From: Leucocoprinus leucothites
Lineage: Eukaryota > Basidiomycota > Agaricomycetes > Agaricales > Agaricaceae
NCBI GenBank assembly: GCA_013368445.1
Contig: JAACJO010000054.1
Location: 1-64,000 of the forward strand
Length of the DNA stretch: 64,000 nucleotides
Reading direction: 5' to 3'
Shown here: positions 24,218 to 35,271 of the stretch, piece after piece
Position numbering within the stretch: position 1 is the first letter of the stretch
Layout: each line of letters opens with the position of its first letter
Translations under genes and position numbers: made by a program
The notes under the pieces: model-generated
What the model saw: only the letters and a program-made list of their open reading frames with translations
Told to the model about the DNA's origin: nothing
Databases searched by the model: none

Positions 24218-24996
24218 TCAGGGGTCGGAGAATCTCGAGTTCCCTAACATAGACATATATCCTTTTTGCGCGACTTTCTCGGCACAGTGTTTCCTGAGAA
24301 GGTGCCCGTGGAACAATATAAATTGGCAAAGGACCATTCGTTGAGGTTGATCCAGCCTAGTAACAGGATGAATGTGAGGATGATGGCCGGAGCATGATTG
24401 CGCACAGTCAAATGTCCAACGATATGGATTATCAGTAAACCTTCCATTGTGTGAATTTCTCATAGGCACAATCTGGTTCCACAATTCAATCATGATTCCG
24501 GTTGATGGCAGCCCAACCATCATGTACATATCACGATTGGCTTAAATCAGATTACGGGCTTCACTAGTAGCAACATGGCGGATCCGAGATCTGCTCACTT
24601 GCATGATCACGAAAATACAAATAACTACTATAAGGAGGTTACAGCTCAGGCTGTTGGGACACTCAACCGTTAGTCCCGCGTCAACAGAAAACAGTGGAGA
24701 TCTTGCCTTCCTTGGACAGGGCGGTGGTTGCCGCTTGGCTACCGCACTTGATTACTTCGTGCCTCTATCCAGCAACTCCGTTGAACTCCAAACAAACTGT
24801 CACTGTGAGACAGATGAAAAATATCGACAGAGTCGTGCAACTGCTGTCCAAACTCAACCAGGTTTCAGAGCTTGTAAGAGGTAATATAGCACCAACAGGT
24901 GTGTACTGGGGTCACAATATAGGCGTAGCCAAACCCACGTTGAAGAATATGAGAGCCAGCCCTGCCTTGGAGCTTTTCAGGAAATTCATCACATAA
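24218..24996 (-). pseudogene. Possible decayed membrane-protein gene
   Basis: Read on minus, four hydrophobic stretches occur in order but in different frames: AGLALIFFNVGLATPIL after ATG 24989, LSIFFICLTVTVCL, LIVVICIFVIMQVS, and APAIILTFILLLGWINLN. They are separated by stops, one of which could fall in a small intron ending CCCCAG near 24905. The pattern suggests a multi-helix protein that has lost its frame, but it matches neither the M nor the S family. Chance hydrophobicity is not excluded. Confidence 0.25.
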
Positions 24997-27542
24997 CGCC
25001 TCCAAAGAGTGTCGAGAAGCAAGCTATGGTAAAACGAAGTACCTTTCGCACTGTGCCATACTTAGCATTGGGGCAGAAACGACTAGAGAGAGGTGTTGAC
25101 GTATCCTCCCCTGTCTCTAGGAACTAAGACCTCGTCAAATAGCCTCGAATATCAGCCACAATACACCAGTTCAACTCTATTACACCCTCACCGCTGGTCC
25201 ATTACTGCAATTCCAAACTCTGGCTCGGAGGAGGGCTTGGGGGAGGGGAGAGTATTCTCTATGCTCGCGAGTCCCTTTTCTTCGCCCTTCTGCATTTTCT
25301 TAACGGCTTCTTTTATAATACTCGAATTGTGTTTTCAGCCTGGTATCCACGGTTTATACTCTGAATCAGATATTATTTAGCATCACATAGCCGTCGTCAT
25401 TGTTGGAGGCAATTTGGTGGGACGTGATGGGAAAACAAAGACCAGAAGTTTCGAAGGCCTTTTTAGCTGTTCCATCCAAAGTACGACAACCATTGAAGCT
25501 CTCTATCTATTAGCTGAGACGATCATTCGCCTCTCACCCACATTAAAAGGACGACATACGGTAAATAAGTCTATGCAGGTAATCAATACTGTCAAAAATT
25601 CCCCAGTCTTTAGCATTCGGATTGACCGGCCAGCGACTCTCAGCTCTCTCTATGAATTTGAACACGGCGAGCTGCACGGATTCGTACCTGTGGGTCATCG
25701 GTATAGGTCGTGTGCTGTTCATTATACGAACGGAGGGAGCGCGAGAATAGCAGTGAGGCTTACCGTCATGACGACCTCTTTTTCAAGGAATATCATGGTC
25801 ACCGTACCACAGAACAACGAACGTGCGCCATCGCTTGGTGCAAGTGGCGAATAGCATAATGAATGCTCATCCAACAAGCAAATCAGTTTTCCTTGCCATA
25901 TGCTCAGAGGTACGCTGAAAACCTCCCTGTAAAACCCAATGACCGAGCACCTGTATGAGAATGGTCGTCAATACTCTGGCAGCGCTATGACCCTGCTTTC
26001 TCATTTACATACGATCCATCACAATTTGCTACATAGAACTCATGAAAAAATAACAATTGGAAGAACGCGTGACAAACATGAATGGTAAAAATGAACCATG
26101 ATTGAAGACCTTTGGCGGTAAATCGAACGGAAGGAGTAAGCACGTGCCTTCGCCGTTCGGGAACACGATGATGGCTATCACAGTGTCGCCAATGTCCTTC
26201 CTTGGCCTCTTCCACCTATCGCATTTTGACTAGCTCGCTCTCCTCGCTCTCCTGCAGTATAGGCTTGGCCTAACTTGTAATTTTCTCGTACCTGCACTTG
26301 TGTTGTCTGTGAATAGAGCCAACTTAGCCCAACCGATCTGGATCATGTTTCACTCGGACCAATTTCCATCCGATACCTGCCGCGTCAATCCTGTTTTCCA
26401 TCAACTCATCTCTTCTTCAATCTCTGAACGAGATTGAACCCCATATCTCGGATGAAATGGTTTATCATCGCGGGAGAAAAGACATGGGAGGATATGGCAC
26501 GGAAGATTACATAGCCGAGCTGGCAAGTGCTGTTTGCTTGTATCTTGTCACGCAGTGTCGTTCCACACCTTCAAACCAGAACCTGTCACCTGGTCTTTTA
26601 CACCAATATCTCCATTCCGATGGGAGAACCACACCTGGGATTAATCGCTTTTTCATGCTCATCCTCCTTGCACTACCAAGCCCTTGGGTTAAGACCGCAA
26701 CTCACTCGGTGCACCCGAATCCCCCAGTGGAGCTGATGAAACGCCCTAAGAGTGGCCCTGCCTGTGAAGTATGACAACAGCAGCGCTCTGAACTGTAGGA
26801 AGACGACTGAGAGAGCTACAAATGATGTCCCGCAAACCAATATCCATCCCTAGTTCGCACTTCTTGCACAACCCACTCACACGTTTCATTTGGTTCAAGT
26901 AATGTGCAATCTTTGATCAATTACCCTGACGTCCTACAAGCAGTGCAAGAAGGGTGAGGATATCTTGCCCACTGGATGAATATGTACGCCATCCAGGCGG
27001 TCAGTTGCTGCTGATTGCGCTGTTGGAGATATGTTGCGGTGTCGCGTTGATGGGCGGAACAGGATCCAACTTGCAATAGTTGTTCTAAATCTGTGGAAGC
27101 CTCGGCGCTAAACTACGATCCGTTAATACCGTGCTCCGTGCTTCCGCTAATGTCAAGGATCCCGCTCCCGTTGCCAGTAGTGTCAACTAATGGGCTACTT
27201 ACTGCCTTTCAACAGTGCTATTAGCATTCCAACCTCGTCACATACAAGTACCTTCGCTCACAGCCTCTGTACTAAGAATCCCCCGATTAGCACGGGATCT
27301 CTGAGGTATTGGTACAAGCCAGATTGAGCTGATATTGGAATTGGTCTCTGAGTCACAACGCCCTTGTAGCATCCCGAACTCACCTATGATCATTTTGATC
27401 ATCAGGGAAACTGGGCTGTTGAATCCTAACGCCAAATTGTAATTACAGCGGATTTCCTCCATTCCCGAGGCAAATTTTTTCTCGAAGATGTTGGCTGAGC
27501 TGTATTTGCTGTGTATTCTTTTGCGCCGAGCGTAGGAGCAAC
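24997..27542. other. Gene-poor interval
   Basis: Short frames occur on both strands, the longest being 146 codons on plus (25414-25854) and 105 codons on plus (26457-26774). None has a recognisable domain, consistent splice sites or a paralog in the window. I do not call any of them. Confidence 0.45.
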
Positions 27543-27678
27543 CTCAAGAGCTTCTACACATTTAAGCCCAGCTCTCTGCTCTGAATTTCTAACTCACTCC
27601 CCAAACACATCTCAAGAGCTTCTGCACATTTAAGCCCGGCTCTCTGCTCTGAATTCCTAACTCACTCCTCAAACACAT
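27543..27678 (+). repeat. 68-bp tandem duplication in a promoter
   Basis: Two adjacent 68-bp copies (27543-27610 and 27611-27678) differ at 4 positions. Each contains CACATTTAAGCCC and GCTCTCTGCTCTGAATT. The second copy ends 34 bp before the ATG of the Cys-rich gene, so the core promoter appears duplicated. Confidence 0.9.
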
Positions 27679-27712
27679 CTACATTTGTTCTACTACCCTC
27701 TCGACGTTCAAA
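27629..27712 (+). promoter_or_regulatory. Probable core promoter and leader of the Cys-rich gene
   Basis: A TATA-like TTTAAG at 27629-27634 lies 79 bp before the ATG. A pyrimidine-rich run (TTCTACTACCCTCTCGAC, about 27688-27706) just ahead of the ATG resembles the CT block at transcription starts of highly expressed fungal genes. The same TATA-like box occurs in the first 68-bp copy. Confidence 0.45.
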
Positions 27713-27930
27713 ATGATCCTCCCCATTGCCAACAAATGCTTCCAAAAGGAATGGGTATGTTAAATATTCTCTTGTGCTGCGTCCAATCTAACGCCAAACG
27801 CCAGTGTGAAGAATGCCAGAAATGTTCGGCCCAGTAGGTCTCTTCCCATGATTTATTAGTTGATAATTCATCGGTTGGTCCGTGCAGGTGCGAATGCGGA
27901 AAATCACAAGAGCCTGCTTCGTCTTCGTAG
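27713..27930 (+). CDS. Small six-cysteine, metallothionein-like protein, three exons
   Basis: Exons 27713-27754, 27805-27833 and 27888-27930 are joined across introns of 50 nt (GTATGT..CCAG, with a CTAAC branch-like site) and 54 nt (GTAGGT..GTGCAG). The product has 37 residues and six cysteines at positions 9, 15, 18, 21, 25 and 27, in a C-x5-C-x2-C-x2-C-x3-C-x-C pattern, with no aromatic core and a short Ser tail. This spacing and size recall fungal metallothioneins, which bind Cu, Zn or Cd in the cytosol, but the sequence is not one I can name. Reading without splicing meets a stop at the second donor. Alternatives are a small secreted peptide, which is unlikely because there is no signal peptide, or chance. 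Confidence 0.55.
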
Positions 27931-30900
27931 CCACAACGAGTTACTTTAACAGAGGACCAGCCTCTTCAGTGAGTCACCTACCAGGCGTTAACAGCAAATC
28001 TTGACATCAGTCGATAAGCTCACCGGCTGTCACAAACTGATAGCTTTCTCCGTTCTTACTTGTTTTTTTTGTGCATTATTGTTTTATTCCACCTGCTGTA
28101 GCCCTAGTAGCTGTGTCATCTCCGGACTTTTTTTCCTGTCCCTGTTTTTCTTTCATCCATGATATTTTTCTCATGCTACCCTAGAGTTATAGTGTCGTTC
28201 AACGATCCCCTATTATCTTGTTCGAGAATTCTGACACCTTTTATTTTCACACTTCTTTGAATATACTTGATCTTGATTTTAATCTTGACAGCCTCCTGAT
28301 GCCAGCCCTTGGTATGGATGGGGTGCTGGTAACTATTTACTCTAATGAGCTGAATTAGCAAAAGGTCATGGGCTTGACCGGCTAGGGCGGCGATGACAGA
28401 AAGCGCAACACGCACTTACATGATGTTGAAGCTGATGTTGCACATATAACTCCTTAGGTGGAACTCTCGCATTGCCTGGGTGACGTCGGCATACGCTCGC
28501 CTCCGATAGATACTCTTGAGTCGAGCTTTAGTTGAGTCGAAGGCGTAGATAGAGCAAGTGAAAGATGACTCGAAGCTGTTCAATCACAAGGGATGGTGGA
28601 TTCTTTTCCTATGCTCCAAGAACTACAATATGGATGGAGAATGATAAATCTGTTGAGCGAGAGCCTATACTTAGCTACCGTTTGAGTGGGTGTGAGAGAA
28701 TGACAAAGTTGAGTGGGCGTAAGACAATCACGAAATTAACTGGCTGTGCAACAAACATTGTGACGATGGAATCGATCTCCTGATACTACCACGATTACGC
28801 TGTGCAAATCTTTGGAATTTCGCCTCGACCTGATATTACTACACTCGACAAACATACATCTATTAACCCCGAATATTTGCATGTACCTTTATCCTTAAAT
28901 GGTGATACAATGAAGAACAAGCGGCAAACGAACGGACCGCCCAAACACGGGAGCGTTGCTGTATGTCCCGGTTACATCTTGCGCCTTCCCTTGTTCTGAT
29001 TACGGGTGTTGTATAACCCTGACACCCATTACTCCTCTCAAAAGTCCGCATATTCTGGACCATTGACGAACCCGATCCTTAGATCTATCGGCGACTTTTA
29101 TCACTGGATCGGACAAAGCCCCCCATAGTTACAGGAGCTGTATAGAAGAGTTGACGCAGACATCCTTGGTCATCGTACTCGCGCCCTATCTCCACAAGCG
29201 ATCTCCTTTCTATTTCCAAGGGACGATCTCCTTCCCGTCCCAACTAGTAAGGAAGCGGATTCTATTCCGTGTCCCACCATTTTATTTCCGGTGCAAGGAG
29301 TATGAGCATTTGCGGTTTGATACTCGGAATCAGAGCTCTGTTCGCTTGTGCTCTACTGGATACAATATTCCATCAGCCTCAGTAGTGAACATGATGGGAG
29401 TCGATAAGTGTTTGAAGATGGAATTTCAGCTTTTCGGCGGCCTTTCATTGCTTGTAAGCTCACCTTACTTACCCACCGCTTTTGTGGACCGATACCAAGA
29501 AGCCCTCTCTGGGTCTATTTCGAGATTGTTGGACACCTTAGCCCCGCCCGTACACTACTTTGATTAGGTAGTCCAACGACTTTCACCCTTGACCGGTGCT
29601 GGAGAGCCAGGTTATGGGTGTGTTGTTCTGGCGCAACAGCTAAATAACAGCGCGAGAATGTCAACGGACCCGCGCAGGAGTGGCTCCGTAAAACATTCTC
29701 TGGCCATTAAGCCATTTCTGTTGAATCCCTCTTGTTGAGGAGTTCAAACGTAGATCGGATGGGGCTTGGAACTCATGGAGTATGCTGGGCTTGTTCTTCG
29801 ACGACTTGTTTCCTATCTGCGTATTCTACTGCACGTGTGCTGACGTTGAGTTCTGCGTAGGCTTTCTAGCCAGGGGAGATGCTAAGTCCGACTTCAGAAC
29901 AAATCATTGAGTAATAATTCCCCTATAATTAGTACATCTATTCCTCAATCTTGGTGCTATTAACTTCATGCAACCGTTCTTGTCGGCTTCCTCGCCTCGA
30001 CTCCCGTTTTCTTTCCTCGCCATGGACCTTGGGATGACACAGCGCTCGAACGTTGATTTTCAGGGTGAGAGTGATGTCATATGTGCACCATAGTAATATT
30101 TTTTGCTCATAAACCCAACCCAAGACGTCAGGACCCGTGCTCGGAAGGCAAGAGCGCAAGGAATCTTGCATGTAGTTCAACTACTATTTGATATTGAGAG
30201 TGATATGCGCGCCCGATTATTCTCAGGCACTCGGGATCTGCATATCCTGTCTCAGCTCCGGCTTCGAAAACACAGGACTGTTGACGTTCTCTCCTCTTAT
30301 CTCGGGCAAGCGTGTCATCCCACCAATATCATATTGGCTAGAAACCGTCACTTCAGGCCACAGACTGCTCATCGCCTGCATGCACTTCGAGCTTGACTCA
30401 TCCTTCTCGCATCTCTTACAAATGCATCACTGAGCCTATCTTCGTCCCTAGAGTTCTATCAGACCTTCCAGAGATATTTGAGGATCGTGGTCCCAATTAC
30501 GAGTGTACGGGAAACGAGCGGTATACGGAATTTGTCGATGGTATACATGCAAGCACGAGAGAGGGTATTGAAACAGGTGTTTTCGGTTGAAGGCAATTTA
30601 GATCATCTTCAGATTTTGTTGATTTTTTGCTATGTTTCAAGGGGAAAAACACTCTGCGATCTCTCGATGCAACTCTAGAGCCTGGGTGGACTCAGATCTC
30701 TGCGGTACCCTGTCTTATCTCGACTTTGAAACATTGTATCATCGCTCCTTTGTTCGAACTTTGAGTGAGTCAGTGTTAAACAGCAATTTCTCCGAGTCAT
30801 CCGCAGTTACGAAATCTTGGACCAAAAACAAGATTAGCGCCTATTGGTATCAACCCCACTGTGAGACAGACGTGCTTACAAGTAGGCCACGGGGCGGAAG

Positions 30901-31065
30901 GAAGCACTGAAGTTTCTAATAACACCGTGATGTACATCACAAAGTTTTGACACTTTGGTAATACTCGTGCTGGTTGCGGAAGTCGGACGGGAACTAGCGT
31001 GATGGCGAAGACTTGGTGGTAACCTTGAATGGAATTTGAAACTACACGCCTTGGCCCGGGCCATC
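27931..31065. other. Gene-poor interval
   Basis: The left part is presumably the 3' untranslated region of the Cys-rich gene. Frames of 138 codons (29151-29567, plus) and 97 codons (30103-30396, plus) lack domain support. The right end (about 30790-31060) resembles the DNA upstream of B3 and B5, so it is the duplicated leader of B1. Confidence 0.45.
28682..28752 (+). repeat. Imperfect 27-bp tandem repeat
   Basis: Units begin at 28682 (TTGAGTGGGTGTGAG), 28709 (TTGAGTGGGCGTAAG) and 28736 (TTAACTGGCTGTGCA). The period is a multiple of three, and the plus frame 28565-28783 (72 codons) reads them as 9-residue repeats LSGCERMTK, LSGRKTITK and LTGCATNIV. Whether that frame is translated is unclear. 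Confidence 0.6.
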
Positions 31066-32133
31066 ATGACCTCCTCCTCGATATCCTCGTCCATTTCAGA
31101 ATCACCTGCGTATACATCAAGCCTCTTGCCAAATAACTTCTTCGTCAGAAACGCGAATGATGAACCCGTTGAGCGTGAGTGTTCCGTAGTCCACTGAGTG
31201 CCATTAGGGTGCGTTTATGGAGTAGGTTTGGCTTATGCACAGCGATGACACGACCTCCTGCTGAAGATGTTACTGTTGAATTTGAATGCCAGGATGGAAG
31301 GCGGTTCGAGACCACTAGCAAGCAAGCGTACACCAAGGCCTCTGCGCTAATCCCGAAGGACTGGGCTCCGCCGGATGTGATACACCTATCAGAGTCCTCG
31401 TACATACTGGAGACACTGTTTATGTTTATCAAACCTGGCAGGCATCCAGACTTGCGGAATGTATCGTTCGACACGCTTGCGAGGATTACGAAAGCTGCTG
31501 AGAAGTATTTGGTGATTAGTGCCGTGACCATTTGTCGGGAAAGAATGAGGTGAGAACTCACTCTTGGTGTGGTGAATGTCAAGTCTTTGACAGATATATT
31601 AAAGGTCGTTTATTGGGCTGCTCCCGGTGCATATTTTCTTGTACGGGGTGTATTATGATTGCACGGAGTTTGTGGATAAGGCGGCACCCCTTGTTGTGAC
31701 GAAGGAAACACTGGAGAAGGTCGTGCCTCTGCTACCAGTTGACTACCGGCTTACATGGGTGCTTTTCCTCTCTGTCTCTTAGACGAACGTGGTCACTCAT
31801 GTCTTTCATCACCAGATTGAGTATCATACACGGTGGACGAAGGTTCTTAAAGCCATCGTCAAGAAACCAATCGTTGATACCGTTCCCGCCCAGTGGGAAT
31901 GTTGGCGAGATTGTCGACAAATCGTTTTACGTGATCTTGTCAGAGGTGTTCATGTGCTAGATAACATTAACCACACGTTTGAAGGACAGGTACAGGAGCA
32001 CATATCTCGGTGTGCGCAGTGCAGGGGTTTGTGTAGGAAGTGGAGAGATCAGGCGATATCTGAAATTAAAAGAATTCCGACCTTCTCGGTGATGATGAGT
32101 AGAAGAACGTTGGAATTCTGTACGATAATGTAG
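31066..32133 (+). CDS. B1: BTB/POZ-domain protein, four exons
   Basis: Exons 31066-31174, 31243-31549, 31605-31758 and 31816-32133 give 295 residues. The N-terminal SLLPNNFFVRN segment is followed by a BTB fold at about residues 44-135, with DVTVEFECQDG, ALIPKDW, VIHLSESSYILETLFMFI and AEKYLVISAVTICRERM. The C-terminal third has a CWRDC motif and a CAQCRGLC cluster. BTB proteins mediate oligomerisation or recruit substrates to cullin-3 ligases; the partner here is unknown. Start 31066 is the nearest ATG in frame with the conserved NFFV segment. It converges with B2, with 119 bp between stop codons. Exon sizes 307 and 154 nt equal those of B3. Confidence 0.78.
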
Positions 32134-32252
32134 AGATGAGGTGTTGTTGATGCGACGAGATGAATTGGACTGTAATAATACATTATGGATATAGTTATGC
32201 CGGGAGGTTTACTACTGGAATGGGATGAATACAGCGGGTTGAGAAATCGAAA

Positions 32253-33329
32253 TCAATTTACATCGTCTGGGGAGATAATACTATTGTATTGCGGGATCTG
32301 CGATATTACAGATTCTGCATACGACTTCCAGCTGATGCAAGCTGCCCTACACCGGGGACACCCCGGGTGCCTTTTATACGTGGGAACGGAATATGTTTGG
32401 GTAGGATCGTTGAGTGATCGTACGCCCTTGCTTAACCGTTTCACGATGATCTTCCAGCAGAGCTCCCAGCACTCTCTAGAGCGGGGGTATTCCTCGGTTT
32501 GTTTCTCGAAGGAATAAGAGACGATTTGTTGGAGTGCGCTGACCCATAGACCGTAATATCCGAGCTGGTGGAGGAGAGAGCTGTGTGAGCTTGAAAAATA
32601 CTACAGCAGGAATATCGTACCCAACGAGAATGATGGTCCAGAGGCAGTAATGGGAAGATATCGGCTAATTTTTCGCTGGTGACGACGTGCGGAGCTGTCT
32701 CGTCGACTATTGCAGGGTAATTGTAGTGTAGTCCATACACGAGAATTTGCTTCGGGTACTGATCACTCAAAGACCTTGAACGAAGAAAAAAAATGAGAAC
32801 GTGAGATGTACATGATTCGTGTCTCTCACCTCATTCTTTCCGAGCAGATACTCATGGCATTGAAGACCTGGTACTTTTCCGCCGCTTTGGTGAGTCTCGC
32901 GAGGGAGTCAAAGGGAAGCCCTCGTAGGTCCGGAGGATTACCGGGGTTTATGAATTGGAAAAGGATATGGAGTACAGCAGCCGTTTCTGGGAGACCAATG
33001 ACGGTAGAGTCGAGTGGTGTCCAGGTCTCGGGGATCATGCCGCTTGTGTTTGTCTCGACGCGGTAGAGTTTGGCTTTCACGTCTTTCCCATCTGTGCTTC
33101 TGAAGAAGATTTCATCTTGAGGATAGGCTTCAGGAGCTACTATATCACCTCCTCTAAGTAGGAAGGACGGTACGAGGGAAGCACGCTGAGACTCCCGGTC
33201 GCGGAGTAACAGTGGCACGTCGTATGGTGATGGTGGGCTGGGTCGTGGTTCATTTACAAAGAAGTTGTTTGGTAGTTTGCTGGTTTTATAGCGACGGCGA
33301 GGACCGAAGCAGGAGGGGATGACTTCCAT
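32253..33329 (-). CDS. B2: BTB/POZ-domain protein, three exons
   Basis: Exons 33329-32830, 32774-32621 and 32564-32253 give 321 residues, with 55-nt and 56-nt introns. The BTB part (about residues 75-167) reads DEIFFRSTDGKDVKAKLY, MIPETWTP, VLHILFQFINPG and AEKYQVFNAMSICSERM. Then follow the 154-nt exon (YPKQILVYGLHYNYP) and a tail with CWELC and CPRCRAAC. The first 70 residues are Pro-rich and carry LPNNFFV, so relative to B1 the region replacing intron 1 is coding. It converges on B1. It probably acts as an adaptor; substrate unknown. Confidence 0.8.
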
Positions 33330-34559
33330 CTCTCGTGGGAATAGACGCCTGTCGACTTGTGGGGGTGTAGGTGTATTAAGAGCGTGTGAGCGCTAGATCA
33401 CGGCTTCCCGAAAAAGTTTTTCTCTCGACCACGTGAATGGGACGCAGTTTCTTGTACTCCCGGAGATAAGGGGGGGGGGATTGTATACTGTAGTTCTTCG
33501 AATAATGATCGATGAAGTAAGGGCGTTTGGAGGGCATTTGTTTGACCCTTGCCTTTCATTCGTCCCATCTCGTCCGTTGTGTCATGATAGGGGGCAGGGG
33601 AGGGGGACGGGGAGCTGAAAGAGGCGGAGAGTCGGTACAACGGTGGCCCCTATGGAAAGAGTGACGAGTGGAACGGAGGAGAGAATAATTTCTTCGAGCA
33701 GATGAAATTGCAGGGATCACGTGCCTCCTCTCGTCGCTGAAGTTCATGGTGTAACAGTATTTGAGCCCAGACCCACACCTAAGGCACTTTGGTGCCTTGA
33801 ATCTCCCCAACCAGTTATCAAGTTTAGTTGAACGTCTTGCGTATATGTAAAATGGACCATTTAACTCTAGAGCATAGCACATGCTTCGCGGTCCCGCAGG
33901 CTCAAATGATAGCCCCTCATGATCGACTCACCTCCTGGCCAAACGTTGATCTCGTCGATTCTCACTGATCAACATGGCACCTACAAGATAGGCTGGATGG
34001 CCTCCATTCGGTCTAGCGATGCTCATCCATAGCCCAGAAACTCGGCCAATTGCAGCATATGTGTGATGGACTTAGTTGGGCCTTGAGTTTGAGAAAAATG
34101 TTTCGGATTAGAGTGTATCTGCTGCCGGATCCAAAGGGGTTTTCAGTGAGGGAGCACTTCGGGTCATTTTTTGCCCAGTAAGTAGATCCGTTCTGTTTTG
34201 CCACCAATCCTTTGAAGTGGCAATATTTCGACCACCATGATTCGGATTAAGAATATCGAATGTTTAATAAACTAGTGAAGTACGCGTGGCCGATTATTCC
34301 TGAACACTTCGGGGAATATCACTGGACTCTATACTCGATTGATTCGATTTCATTGTTCTATGTATATACTGTAAATTGACGGCTTTAGGGCGAGCGCCTC
34401 GGACCCCTCGTATCTGTTTGCCAAGTAGGTCGCAAAGCAAGCGCGGCATTGCATGCTTCTGTCAACCTTGTTGCTACAGTCAGAGCCCTGTCTCGGCGGT
34501 GGTACCCAAAATACTGACTGTTGTCGTGTGCTGTGAGCGAGTAACCTCGTACGTCGCTG

Positions 34560-34581
34560 CCCCCCCCCCCCCCCCCCCCCC
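34560..34581 (+). repeat. 22-nt poly-C homopolymer
   Basis: Twenty-two consecutive C residues occur in intergenic DNA. Length is uncertain in most sequencing chemistries. The repeat partner region near 44880-45000 does not carry it. Confidence 0.95.
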
Positions 34582-35202
34582 ATTGATACTAAGGGCCATG
34601 GGTATAAACAAGGAAGCAGAAAGGAATGGGAAAAACAAGAATATTGTTTTCCTTGGCTCACTGCATTTCCTCACGTATTCGGGGAAAGAATGCTCCCGAG
34701 TGTGTGTCGACATTTGCAGAAATGGATTCACGTGTATGATCGAATTCATGTAACGGGCGACTAGATTCGACGTACAACCACGATAACTTCGGAATGTAGT
34801 TCCGAGGCCCATTGGCAACCAGATTTCTCCCATACCCGGGCTCAGACTCCTATCGCCCTTCCCTTTGTTCGAACCTCGAGCGAGTCGGCGCTGAACGACC
34901 ATTTCTCCAAGTCATCTACTGTAATATTGCTTATACTAAACCAAAACGGGCTGGGTAATCTGAGAAGACGGCCATACGAGTCTGCGAAGCACCTATTTAA
35001 CTTCCGCTGTGAGAGAGCACTGCTTACGGTTACACCACGAGGCGTCGCAACGGAGTCTTTGTTACATAACACCACGATGTGCATCATGATGATTTGACCC
35101 TGTGGTAAGTATTGCTCAGTTTATTTGAACGGGAGCTGGTGTGACGGCAGAGATTTCGTGATGAGTTTGAATGGCGTTTAAATCTTAAGCTTAAACTCTC
35201 GC

Positions 35203-35242
35203 CCACTACCATCACCACCACCACCACCACTACTACTACTAT
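35203..35242 (+). repeat. CAC/TAC trinucleotide microsatellite
   Basis: An ACTACCATCACC..CCACTACTACTACTATC array lies about 30 bp upstream of the B3 start. A shortened version (CTACCACCACCACC) sits at the same place before B5 (45358-45371). Confidence 0.9.
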
Positions 35243-35271
35243 CCACATCGCTTTCGGATTTACCTGCGCGC

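Larger units (their letters stand above)
33330..35271. other. Intergenic with duplicated blocks
   Basis: No gene is supported. The part at about 33850-34250 matches 44525-44790, and 34900-35271 matches the leaders of B1 and B5. It also holds a G run (33471-33479), a 22-nt C run and a CAC/TAC microsatellite. The frame 33398-33640 (minus) is Pro/Ser-rich and low in complexity. Confidence 0.5.

Noticed and set aside
25414..25854. 146-codon plus frame
   Set aside because: No paralog, splice support or recognisable domain. The length is compatible with chance.
28176..28415. 79-codon minus frame with a signal-peptide-like start
   Set aside because: The hydrophobic part overlaps a better intron candidate (GTAAGT to TTCAG), and no spliced model gives a convincing product.
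29151..29567. 138-codon plus frame
   Set aside because: Same reasons: low support and no domain or context.
31175..31244. Start of B1 at 31179 or 31245, ignoring an upstream exon
   Set aside because: An upstream exon with the NNFFV segment, a GTGAGT donor and the same CG ATG junction exists in B1, B3 and B5, so the spliced start at 31066 is favoured.
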